DNA of 64,000 nt from Galerina marginata (Eukaryota > Basidiomycota > Agaricomycetes > Agaricales > Galerinaceae), in assembly GCA_023014335.1 (NCBI GenBank), contig JAECYW010000004.1, forward strand, positions 3,348,001 through 3,412,000, read 5' to 3'. This document shows positions 18,362 to 28,204 of the stretch, in pieces. The position numbers and the translations under genes are program-made. Every line of letters starts with the position of its first letter. The first letter of the stretch is position 1. A model generated the notes under the pieces. It was not told the origin of the DNA, searched no databases, and was given only the letters and a program-made list of their open reading frames with translations.

Positions 18362-20821
18362 ATGGGAGGATATTCCGTCTTTGTGAAGTTGACCAACAAT
18401 ACCAACGAAACACTTGAGGGTGGCACGACTACCACGACATATGGAAAGTGGGTGTCGTTTCCTTCCTCCGTCGGGCCAGGCGAAACTGTGGAATTCGAAA
18501 TAAGAGAGACAAAATGGTTTGTTGGTACAGAAGGAACCTTTTCCTACAATATCTACGACGAGCGACGCCGCCAAAGCTCTTCGTTTTCCATGTCCCAAAC
18601 GGCTGGCTATAACCGGGCCAATGCAGTTTCGATCCTACTCCCTCCAAAGCCCGAGGCTTTGTATACCTGCTCTTACTGCGTATGCTGTTGCTGTGACGGC
18701 GTATGGCGGGACCAATGCCCTCCGACAGGGCATCCGGTTGAACTAAACGTAAGCGTCGGCTACGAGCGCAAAAAACCTTACCACGCATTTCAACTGCTAG
18801 AGATCGGCGCACTGACTCACCATCCCATTCGCCCATCTCCTGCTTCTACGCCCATCAACAACTTTCACCTTCTGTATGATCACGCGCGTCGTTCGGACTT
18901 TTATGACCGAAAGGGTGTCCCATTCCACCCTAACATCTTTGGATACAAATTCGGTTCACGCCTCGCTGACTATGGTTTCTTGAGCGTGACTATTCAGCCG
19001 ATCGACGCCGAGACCAACTCCGCGGAAGCTATGCTCTTTGGCATCGTCAATGGGACAGAGATGTTTCAAAGCGAATACTTCTATCTCGGGACCAAGAAGC
19101 AGACAGTCAATGCTCGACTTATTCATCCCGGCCAAATGCGCGAGCCTTTTGTATTATACAGCGAAGTGGAATGGGGTGTGAGGATGAGATTATCGGCCGA
19201 AAAGCTGGTGTGCAAGGGGATCAGCAAAACCTTGCTGCAGTTATTTTGGATTGCAGAGACCCGACACCGTGCCTTCACAAACGGCATCCCTCTCGACTTC
19301 TTGCGTGCTTTCGTACGCTTGCTTGGCGATGAGCAAAAGGAGTCCCACATGGCAGATGTGACACGCCGTGTCTTTACTGATTTAAATAAACGTTATGATA
19401 CTGCAGCAGGTGAGCTTACATCATCAGAGGTCGCAAACATCTCATGGGTTGATTGTTACATAGGAGCAAGCCATTTTGGTATGTCCCCCTGGGGCGGAAG
19501 CTTTGCCCTCAATCGATATCTTGATCTGCGATCGCACGGGAACGATGTTGTCAACTGTCAAGATCAAGCAGGCATCGTGGAGCTTGCCTGCAGTTTTCGA
19601 GGTAAAACTAGGTGGCTTTGTTTAAGACCCTATGGCTATATCAAACCCACTCATCTTGTTGGCATCGAGGGGATGGTCAACAATCCTTTCTTTACCCAAA
19701 AGCCACCAACTCCAAAAATGATCGATGGTTTTAGTGCCGATCGGAAATATTTCGGACACCATGTTTTCAACGACGACCATTCTGTCTACGACGCTGGTCA
19801 TATCTATGACGCAACCTGTGGACCACATGTTGGCACTGAAACCTTCGAGCTCTACCGGCAGAATGCTATTGAGGACAGTCCTAACATTAACTCCAACACG
19901 ATGCCCACTGTTGAACATGGCGTATGGGGGATAAATGGTATGGGCAGGCGTCCCGCCACGGCGCATACTACACCGGAATTGGTTCCAAGCCTCGCCTACG
20001 ACATGGTTGCTGGTACCACTGGCATTGTGGCACATGTAGACTGGGCTCGCCTTGATACCTGGCTTAAGCCTGCCCTCGGCTATACATGGGATGTCAAATA
20101 CCGGGAGGTTTCGGTGGGTAAGATTGCAACACAAGCGTTCTGGCAGATTTTGGATTCCAATGCCCCAGATGATCCCATTCGTGTTCAGGTTGATGTATTT
20201 TCCGTGGTTGCTGAGGATAGTCATTTGGATATGGCACGGTCTGCAGCAGCTGCGGCAGAGTATGCGGACAACCTTCCTATCAGCACACAACTCGCGGATG
20301 CATGGACATCAGGAAAACTCCCAGGTATTGGAACCTATCTTCAATACAAGGATCACGTAGCTGCAGGAAGGATTGTGATCGTTGCACGGAATATTGTCAT
20401 CGACATTGCGGGCGGGACATCTACCGAAGCACTTCATCCGCTCGCTCTCAAGCTTGTCAAGCGTACCGGGCACGCTCGAGCTCGTGACGCACCCGGACTT
20501 CCGGATCGTTCGCTGCACCCAGGTTTACAACTACTTGCTGTCAGTGATCGCGCTACTCTGAGCGATTCCACAACAATCACTACTGACATCGACTCGCGCT
20601 TCAACGTGGTCTTCTCTGTTGGTCGAAATATTATAGCTGCCAGCGCAGATTGTAATGGAGATGGCGTCCTGTTCGATCGCTATGTCATAGATGGAATTAA
20701 TAAGGTCAAGTTCTACTTCATTGCGAATAAAGCTGGGCGTCATCATGTCCGCGTGGGTGTGGCGGACTCCGAGACAATGTTTGTGACATTTTATGACCTT
20801 GAGGTTGATGTGGAGGATTAG
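18362..20821 (+). CDS. Aegerolysin-like / transglutaminase-like fusion protein (tentative)
   Basis: Intronless gene of 819 aa starting at the ATG at 18362. Residues 1-95 (YSVFVKLTNNTNETL, YGKWVSF, GTEGTFSYNIYD) resemble the compact beta-sandwich of aegerolysins, which is a tentative call. A cysteine cluster (CSYCVCCCC) follows at about 101-113. Residues about 330-500 look like a transglutaminase/papain-like fold: VNCQDQAGIVELAC (Cys about 399), GHHVFND (His about 466) and YDATCGPH (Asp about 483), a spacing fitting a Cys-His-Asp triad. The C-terminal part (about 660-819) is beta-rich, ending in TMFVTFYDLEVDVED. No signal peptide or membrane segment was seen. The lack of introns contrasts with its neighbours and may reflect transfer or a retrocopy. 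A role in defence or cell-wall modification is conceivable but unproven. Confidence 0.6.
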   Translation: MGGYSVFVKLTNNTNETLEGGTTTTTYGKWVSFPSSVGPGETVEFEIRETKWFVGTEGTFSYNIYDERRRQSSSFSMSQTAGYNRANAVSILLPPKPEALYTCSYCVCCCCDGVWRDQCPPTGHPVELNVSVGYERKKPYHAFQLLEIGALTHHPIRPSPASTPINNFHLLYDHARRSDFYDRKGVPFHPNIFGYKFGSRLADYGFLSVTIQPIDAETNSAEAMLFGIVNGTEMFQSEYFYLGTKKQTVNARLIHPGQMREPFVLYSEVEWGVRMRLSAEKLVCKGISKTLLQLFWIAETRHRAFTNGIPLDFLRAFVRLLGDEQKESHMADVTRRVFTDLNKRYDTAAGELTSSEVANISWVDCYIGASHFGMSPWGGSFALNRYLDLRSHGNDVVNCQDQAGIVELACSFRGKTRWLCLRPYGYIKPTHLVGIEGMVNNPFFTQKPPTPKMIDGFSADRKYFGHHVFNDDHSVYDAGHIYDATCGPHVGTETFELYRQNAIEDSPNINSNTMPTVEHGVWGINGMGRRPATAHTTPELVPSLAYDMVAGTTGIVAHVDWARLDTWLKPALGYTWDVKYREVSVGKIATQAFWQILDSNAPDDPIRVQVDVFSVVAEDSHLDMARSAAAAAEYADNLPISTQLADAWTSGKLPGIGTYLQYKDHVAAGRIVIVARNIVIDIAGGTSTEALHPLALKLVKRTGHARARDAPGLPDRSLHPGLQLLAVSDRATLSDSTTITTDIDSRFNVVFSVGRNIIAASADCNGDGVLFDRYVIDGINKVKFYFIANKAGRHHVRVGVADSETMFVTFYDLEVDVED

Positions 20822-21414
20822 GAAACTTTGGTTACCACTTTTCAATCCGAGTCTGCAAATCTACTTTGTGATATGGGCACTATCTTCGTCCGTGTTTGAA
20901 CTTGCTTTGTAGGCCATTGCGTAGCATGGCATATTCGAGTCCTTTTTTTCTTTCACTCTGCAATGTAAAAAATGTACTTCATAACATATTTACTATCAAC
21001 TAACAGCAAATCTGGGTGTGGCTCGACGTTACTGCAGAGCAGTTTGGGAATTTGGGTGGCGTACTAATGACAGTACACAAATTTTATTGAACTTGCCTGG
21101 GACCCTGTCGCATACGCGCAGCCTCCTTCTTCCATGCTAGGCCTGACATTGCTTGCTAGGCTGAACTTCTAGTACCGGCCAATGAAGTCGAAAAGCACAG
21201 GTACGGGGTTGAATGAGAGTGAGCGAAATCCATAGAATTTGAGTAGATAGTGTTTTCATCGTAAGTATACGTAGAAAACCCAGAGAACAGTGAAAACAGT
21301 GTCATTTAAGGCAGGGAAAGCACAACTGCTAACTGCAGGTTGCGATTGAAGACTACGTCTTAAAAATGCAGGAAGCGCCTCCATGACTGAGCACATCCCA
21401 TGGGCAGAGAATTA
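20822..21414. other. Intergenic, no gene seen
   Basis: AT-rich 3' flank of the fusion gene, with no open frame of note. Confidence 0.4.
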
Positions 21415-22028
21415 CTAGTACGGGCATTGTTCTGACACCAAAACACTCTTCCACCCAGCACAAAATAAGATGACGAAAAAAACAAACATCACTGATACAG
21501 CTTGGTTACAAAGTTGCTCTTCCCGACAATGCGCCAACCATCGTCCCGAACACATGCTTCTACGTCCATTCACCCAGGCTGCTGTCGCCTCCACTGTTGC
21601 CCCCATGCCTGTATTTCCCCCCCAAAAAAAAACCGCGGTGCTCGAACTGCCGTAGTACACTGTGCGCACCTCAAGGTCATCATACAATGCCGCTAATGCC
21701 GCGTCCAAATTGCCTGCAATCTTCCTGGGCCCTGCACCTGTGTCCAACGCGCTGGGGGCTGCCTTCCCAGTAAGCTGCACTTGCGCGTAGCTGTAATACA
21801 GACGAGTTGCCAGAGGATGAGAAGCGTGAATGGCCTGGAGTGCAACATTGTATCTGCCAGCCGAGCCAGATGGTGCACCTGACTGTCATAGTGTCCGGGA
21901 TTCTGCTGGCCAGATGCACCACCAGGCTGGTCATAGTGCCTGGGGCTCTGCTGGCCAGACGCCCTCTGGCTAGGGTTGAAGATGAACGCACTATGGAGGT
22001 GGTGGTGGACAAACAAGTTGGTGGACAA
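21415..22028 (-). pseudogene. Coding-like remnant with GQQ/HYD repeats, broken frames
   Basis: On the minus strand, two imperfect 45-bp units (about 21892-21980) encode ASGQQSPRHYDQPGG and ASGQQNPGHYDSQ. One base out of frame, a coherent stretch continues: AAPSALDTGAGPRKIAGNLD, then AALAALYDDLEVRTVYYG. The frame then enters a homopolymer block (tttttttttggggggg near 21620-21645) and loses sense. I recognise no family. It looks like a decayed gene, or two fragments, rather than an intact one. Confidence 0.3.
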
Positions 22029-22202
22029 ACAGGTCAGTAGACCGGCTGTTTGTGGTGACAGGGGACATCACCGTTCTTGCGGACAGGGCGTGCGAGAGGT
22101 TGATCTGGGATGTAACCGTCCGGGAGGAGAGGTTGAGGAATAACAAGGACGTCACTCTTTTTGGCGAATGACTAGCAGTCTCTGGCTGTTGCTACGAGGA
22201 CG

Positions 22203-22246
22203 TTCCGTATTTCGAGAGTCCGCCCCTCCACACTGTCCGGACTGTC
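22203..22246 (+). repeat. Inverted repeat, left arm
   Basis: About 44 bp containing ttcgagagtccgcccctcca. It pairs with the reverse complement of 22837-22879 with only a few mismatches and one indel. The arms are about 590 bp apart, as for a non-autonomous DNA element. Confidence 0.6.
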
Positions 22247-22836
22247 AGCTTATCATACCAGTCACGCCGCCTATTCAATTTCTGTTCCAGCACGCCCGTC
22301 GCCCCGCTTATCAGTGATTATTCGCATTAAGTCTCGTTGTACATGAATCAAAGGTTATGCTATAGTATTGTTGTGCACAGGGAGGATTCAGGGGGAGGAG
22401 ATCATAGAAATTAGCTCAATTTAGTGCCGAACATTGACTAGACCACAAGAACTGACAAGAGAGTGCCCGAGCAGGCATCTTGCAGGCCAAAAACGAAGAT
22501 TATTACTAGTATATAGACATTTTGTGCCTTATTGTATTTTTCTACCGGGCGAGGTGCTCTGTCTTTCCTCGAGGCGACATACAACGAAGCAAAAACAGCT
22601 TTACAGGAGTTTTGTAAGGGATTATCTAATTATTTTTTCTAATTCGGGTCTGCCGAGCAAACTACTTCACGGCGGGGTGTATTTGGGGTGTATACGGCTT
22701 CGTTTCTCCTCCAATATCGCCAGAGACAGGAAGCGCGAGAGGCGCGACGCGTTCATGACGGAGGTGCGTGCGTTGGTCACGAGAGGTGACTCCCGCGTTC
22801 ATCACAAAATTTGTCAGCCACCCGTTCGAAAAGGCG

Positions 22837-22879
22837 GACAGGCGGACAGAGTGGAGGGGCGGACTCTCGAAATTCGGAA
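22837..22879 (-). repeat. Inverted repeat, right arm
   Basis: Reverse complement of the 22203-22246 arm. No transposase was found between the arms; the ORF at 22434-22946 has no recognisable domain. Target-site duplications could not be assigned. Confidence 0.6.
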
Positions 22880-23766
22880 CCTTCTGGTTGCTACTGTGCC
22901 GGACTCTGGAAGAACTGGAATAGTGCTGACCATGATCGATGCATGATCGCTGGGGGAGGTGACGGAAAGAAGGCCAGGTTGGAGGGGCCGGAGACATGGT
23001 CAGCCGTCCACTCGGGTAACTCAGTCAAAAATATGGCTCACACGACGTTATGTAACTGTTTCCGAGAAGGATCATCCATGCATGCTGGAGTCTGGACCCA
23101 ACCACTAAAAACCCAACAGAGTTCCAGCTGAAGGCAAAACGATAGTTCACTTCAGATCAAAACACAGATAGGGCGGAGTCCACGTGCACAAAATCATATC
23201 CGACGTGATAGGCGAGCTTTTCTGGTCGCTCAAGAAATTGATGGACAGCTCCGGATCATTTTTGCTTTCTGTGACCATTATTGATCTTGGTGTCCTCTCG
23301 CTTTGCATTCAGCTGTCAACAGACTAGAACTAGGATCGCCCAACAGAAGTTTCATGACTTTCGAAGTCCTCAAAAATCTTATAATTCTATACCTGACTGA
23401 CTGATGAATGGTACCGGCGATCCCCCAACTCACCGAAGTGACCGAACATTGAGCTCCTACTCCACTGCTCAACCCATAACCGCTAACTTGATTCTTGAAG
23501 CACTGATCCTCATGATCCCCCTTACCTAGCGACAGTCCGAACTCAAAATTTCCTTCTTTTTTTTGATGATGGAGATGTGTTTATTTACGCTCTCTATATA
23601 GCCCACGCAAAATGAAGGATCTGCTCTTCCTTTGTACTTCTTCGCTCTCCCCGGGCGGCGTACCCTCCATCCGAACCAACGCTCCCCCTCGAAGCTTCAC
23701 CTTTTGTTCTTGGTCTGCTCGTTTCCAACTGGGCTCGTTCAAACTCTTGCTATTGTCGCGCCATAT
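22880..23766. other. Intergenic upstream of 7TM gene B
   Basis: No supported gene. It holds the TATA box at 23595 and about 165 bp of transcribed leader that shows weak similarity to the leaders of A and C. Confidence 0.4.
23595..23601 (+). promoter_or_regulatory. TATA box of 7TM gene B
   Basis: TATATAG followed by CCCACGCAAAATGAAGGATC, the diverged counterpart of the block upstream of A and C, 172 bp before the ATG. Confidence 0.45.
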
Positions 23767-25175
23767 ATGGCTTCCTGGCTTACCTCAAGGAGTGATTTAG
23801 GTTTCGTTTCTCTAACAAATGGTCAGTTGATTTTGCAATTGATTCGCGTCGTATCTCTGCTGAACCTCAAGCAAAGCAACAGTATCTGATTCAATCAGCC
23901 CAGATATTCGATTTATCGTCGCTTTCGACTCGTTTTCTATTCTGTCTCTGCTGTTCCTTCCTGTCATCATTCTCACTGCTTTCTTCTCGTCGAGTGCCAC
24001 CAGAATTTCAACCTGGTTTATGGTTGCAGTCTCTATGCTTATTACAAGCATTGCAAATGTGCTATTACTAGGGCGGCAAACACTGGCAGGGCCTCCGCCC
24101 AATGTCGGTTTGTGTTTGTCCCAGGCTATGCTAATTTACGCAGTTCCCGTCTTGTTAGTCGCATTTCCATGGACTTTCACCCGCAATGCTGATTTTGAAT
24201 AGATGTTCGTTCTCCGCCGTGTCCTTCGTGCTTCAGGTGTATCTGTCAATTCATCTTGCCTTGAAATACGGTTCCAAACTGTCCAAAGGATCACAAACCT
24301 GGGTTCGTGCAGTCCATTTATGTTGGCTGCTCAGTCATTATCTCACCTTTTTTTTTAGCTGCATGTCGTCCCCTGCGCATTCTTTTTTGCGGTCCTCCTT
24401 GAAGTGTTCATTGTAAACGGTTGACGGCTTTTCTGGAGGACAGACTTCTGACACCTTTTCAGGTCGGATTACTAGATCTTACAAAAGTCGGAAGGGATCG
24501 AACAGGTGTTAACTGCAATATCTCGCAGCATATTCCGTAATTTTTAAACTTAATTGCTGTTTGGCACCTGACTAGCCGTGATTTTCCCGTAGATACCTCA
24601 TAACAGCCAGCTTAGTGGCCGTCACTGTGCCTATAATTCTTGTGTTAGAAGGCACGTAAATTGGTCGTTCCATGCTTGATATATTGCGCCATCATTAATA
24701 TAGTTTTATAGCGATGACAATGATCAAAATTCGACAGGTATGGAGGAACTCCGGGAGGGACGCTGCTTTCCATCTTGCGGAGCCTGCATCAATTCATGTT
24801 TTCATCCGGGTGTGCGTGTTCACCCTTTGTTCGATAATAGCCATGGCGTGAGTTCTCATCCACTCTCTCGTCCCATCTGGCTGACTAACGTCGACTAATT
24901 TTCATGCCTGTTAGGGTGTCTCTGATCCAGTATTTTCCAACTCAGGAGGATAAAACCCCACAGCTGTATATGATCTCGACGTTTTCAAAGTCTCTTATCC
25001 CATTCTCCTTCGTTTTCATCTTCGGAACTCAGAGGGTACATCTTGTACGATCTCGAACTCACCCGCCGATTTACTAATGAGATGTCTGTGTCTATAGGAT
25101 ATGTTGCGCGTCTGGATTTTTTGGAGGAGAAACGAACCCGTTCTGTATAGCCGTGCCGGCGTTATGATTGACTGA
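23767..25175 (+). CDS. Seven-transmembrane receptor-like protein, paralogue B
   Basis: Exons are 23767-23821, 23877-24153, 24203-24302, 24359-24412, 24463-24536, 24593-24651, 24712-24847, 24915-25035 and 25098-25175, giving 317 aa. They match A and C exon by exon. Seven hydrophobic segments are seen, including FSILSLLFLPVIILTAFF, TWFMVAVSMLITSIANVLLL and YLITASLVAVTVPIILVL. Shared signatures are GLCLSQAMLIY, SIHLALK-GSKLSK, FIFGTQRDMLRVW and WRR. Divergences include GVNCNIS in place of GVYCNLS and DAAFHLAEPAS in place of NAAFHPAEHVS. Intron 6 (24652-24711) needs a GC donor (gcacgt): using the nearby GT breaks the aligned frame. It lies about 1 kb upstream of C on the same strand, a tandem duplication. 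Confidence 0.72.
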
Positions 25176-26142
25176 AGATTCGGATCAAGTTTGTTAATGG
25201 CGCAGGTCGCTGTAGCCTGTAGAAATATAATTTGTATTCCACATACATATTGGTGATTAACGTCGTTTCATTTCCTTCAAAAGGATATCACTTTCCTTCC
25301 TGTCCAGTCATCGAGTCTCGATGTGAAAAGCGGCAACTGAGTACCAACGCATTGGACAATATTGTACTGATCATGATGGTCAATGCTCAGTTGAGACTCG
25401 AGAGCTGTCGGTTTCCAGGTAACCCGAGGTTAAAAAAGTAATACAAGGTAGCCTCCCTATTGCGGACTGGCTTTACCTTTTCTTTCGCTCAGGTGTTTTC
25501 TGTGTTCAGATTCAAACACTTCTCTTCAGTTACACAGCCTAAATCTAGATCACAAATGTGCCAGAACTTGGCTTCGGCGCTTCCGACTCCCGAGTCTCTC
25601 AAGTTCTATTCCCCGTTAAACTTTGACCATTTACCCCGGGAATAAACTGGTCAATTGGCCTGACCTATCCCTATCTGACTGAGCTCGAGGTCAAGAAGCT
25701 TAAGGCCAAAACCAAGTCAAAACACCACTGCTTTCAGCGGTGGGACCATGGACAAATAGTGGCAAATGTTCGCAAATTGTTCGCACAGCCCCACCCTGAT
25801 ATGATTTTGTTGCCCTCAGCTGAGGTTGCCCTCGACGAGTCGAACGTCCTTCCTTCCTCAATCATATCAGGCGACTTACGGCCCATTCACGTTTTATCTC
25901 TTCCGTAACATCATGATGCAGACCGAGCTACCAAATCTCGAATTCGCACCTCCTTTAATGCTCAGCGCGCATGATCAAGATGGGCTTTTGACTTGCGTCT
26001 TTTATAAGTTCCATGCAAATGATGCCTCTGTGATCTTGCGTTTCTTGCTTGCTTTTAACTTGCTGGTCTGGGTTGCAAATTATCCTGGCTGCCCTGAGGC
26101 CTCTATCTTGCATCCTTCTATACTTGCTGTGGGTTTTCTGAC
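25176..26142. other. Intergenic between 7TM genes B and C
   Basis: No supported gene. The ORF at 25826-26146 covers the C promoter (TATAAG at 26003) and is not coding. Confidence 0.4.
26003..26008 (+). promoter_or_regulatory. TATA box of 7TM gene C
   Basis: TATAAG followed by TTCCATGCAAATGATGCCTC, nearly identical to the block at 11896 upstream of A. Confidence 0.55.
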
Positions 26143-27544
26143 ATGAACACCTTGCTCGTCAGTAGGAACGGCCTGGAACACGTTTCTCCAACAGAAGGTC
26201 AGTCAATTATGCACGTAATTTACGTATCTTCTAACGCCAGACAAAGCCATAATGACCACTAATCCTCCCGCCATCCTGGACATCCAATTCCTCGTTGCTT
26301 TCGACTCCTTTTCTATGATTGCCTTGCTTCTCCTTCCCATCATCATTTTAACTGCGTTCTTCTCGTCAAATGCTACAAGAATACCGACGTGGTTTATGGT
26401 TGTAGGCTCTATGCATATTGCTAGCATTGCAAATTTGCTACTGTTGGGCCAACAAAAGATAGGACCTCGGCCTAACGTCGGTTTGTGTTTGTTCCAAGCT
26501 ATGCTAATTTATGCATATCCTATTTTGTCAGTAGCAATTTCGCAACTTTTCTGCACTGCTAATTTGCCTTGAACGAGTAGGGCCTCCTTCTCTGGTCTAT
26601 CGTTCATGCTTCAGGTGTATTTGTCAATTCACCTTGCATTAAAATCCGGTTCGAAGCTTTCGAAGGCTTCCCAGAGGTGGGTATGTACATCACATTGATA
26701 TTAACTCACCTACACTGATTGTTCAACTTTAGCTCCAAATCATCCCCTGCGCAGCTTTTGTCGCCGTACTCGTGGAAGTCTTGATTGTAAATATTCAGCT
26801 ATTTATGGGGTGCGTTTCTGATGTCTTCTCAGGTAGGATTATCGGATCTCTCAACTGTCAGAAGAGACCCATCAGGAGTTTATTGTAATCTCTCGCAACC
26901 CATCCCGTATTATTTTTATTGCCATTATAGGCCTGATTGACGATCGTCTCACAGGTACTTGATAACAGCCAGCTTGGTTGTCATCTCTATCTTAGTGGGA
27001 CTGGTGTTTGAAGGCAAGTATATCTACTTTCTCACTGATGCGATCGTTTGACGCCGATAACTACGCTACAGTGATGATAATAATAAAAATTCGGCGGGTA
27101 TGGCGAGCCTCTGGGAGGAATGCCGCCTTTCATCCTGCGGAGCATGTATCGGTCGATGTCGTTATCCGGGTATGTGTGTTCACTCTTTGTGCGATAATAG
27201 CCATGATGTAAGCTTTCTTCTAAGCTATCGTCCTATCTAGCTGACTACCTTTGGCGTAATCTAGGGTGTCGCTTATCCAGTACTTCCCGCATCAGGCAGA
27301 CAAAAAGCCACAGTTGAATTCCATTTCGGTCTTGTCGAAATCTCTGGTCCCGTTCTGCACCGTCTTTATCTTTGGAACTCAGAGGGTACACCCCGTGTAC
27401 TCCCTAATCTCACCAGTCAATTTACTGATTCACCTCTAGGATATGTTGCGCGTCTGGATGTTTTGGAGGAAAGATAAACCGATCCTGAATAATCGGACCA
27501 GCCTTGCTGAGATCGAAGATTTAAACCAAATTTTGTACGTGTGA
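26143..27544 (+). CDS. Seven-transmembrane receptor-like protein, paralogue C
   Basis: Exons are 26143-26197, 26241-26526, 26581-26680, 26733-26786, 26833-26906, 26955-27013, 27072-27207, 27265-27385 and 27440-27544, giving 329 aa. Hydrophobic segments correspond to those of A and B (SMIALLLLPIIILTAFF, VVGSMHIASIANLLLLG, LITASLVVISILVGLVF, VVIRVCVFTLCAIIAMM). Signatures are RRDPSGVYCNLSQPIP, NAAFHPAEHVSVDVV and FGTQRDMLRVWMFWR. The C-tail is longer than in A and B. Intron 1 is only 43 nt. Intron 6 (27014-27071) uses a GC donor (gcaagt), supported by alignment with A. The minus-strand frame at 27436-27846 is a shadow. Confidence 0.75.
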
Positions 27545-28204
27545 CTGGCTGCTATAGAAATATGATTTTCATTGCACCCAACGGTGATTAACGCCACCTC
27601 ATTCCATTCAAAAGAGAACCAATTATCTGTCGCCGACGCCAACCGTATCTCATCAATTAACCAGACTATGTTTCCACTACTTTCCAAGGAATACGCAACA
27701 GCCGTGCTTAGGGCTCCAAGCACGTCCGGCCGTCGTGCATCATGTGATTTGCAAATTTCGCCCCTTGGCAGCTCTCGTAGTGTCTCTCGGCGGTAACAGG
27801 CGGCAATCGCACCCCAACGCACTGAGCGCTTCACTTTGTATTCCAAGCATTCTACAATGGAAGGATCTTGGCTTACCTTGGCTCACAATAATTTTCAGGG
27901 TCAATGTCTTCGCAACTGCGATTGCGATTTCGGTCATTGAATCGCTAGGTTCTCTTTCAAATTTCCTTTGAATCTGATAGTAACTAGAGCAAAGAACAAA
28001 ACGTCGAGAAGGGGGCTGTCTTCTTGAAAACTGGCCTGCCCTCCTTGTTTCCTCCTCTGACTTTTTCTCTTTCAAAGTTCACATTCGTTTTTCGCTACTT
28101 TCTTCTGTGGTTTGCTGGATCAGACCTCTGTTTACTGGGCATAACATTTTCTGTGATCGATCTGTCAACTTTTGAGCCCAGCCCTTCTTTGCCTTCGTCT
28201 AACA
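27545..28204. other. Intergenic between gene C and gene D
   Basis: No supported gene. A pyrimidine-rich stretch before the D start is probably its promoter or leader. Confidence 0.4.

Noticed and set aside
19622..20290. Minus-strand 222-codon frame
   Set aside because: Lies wholly inside the 819-aa fusion gene and shows no domain.
27436..27846. Minus-strand 136-codon frame after 7TM gene C
   Set aside because: Overlaps the last coding exon of gene C, whose reading is fixed by paralogue alignment.
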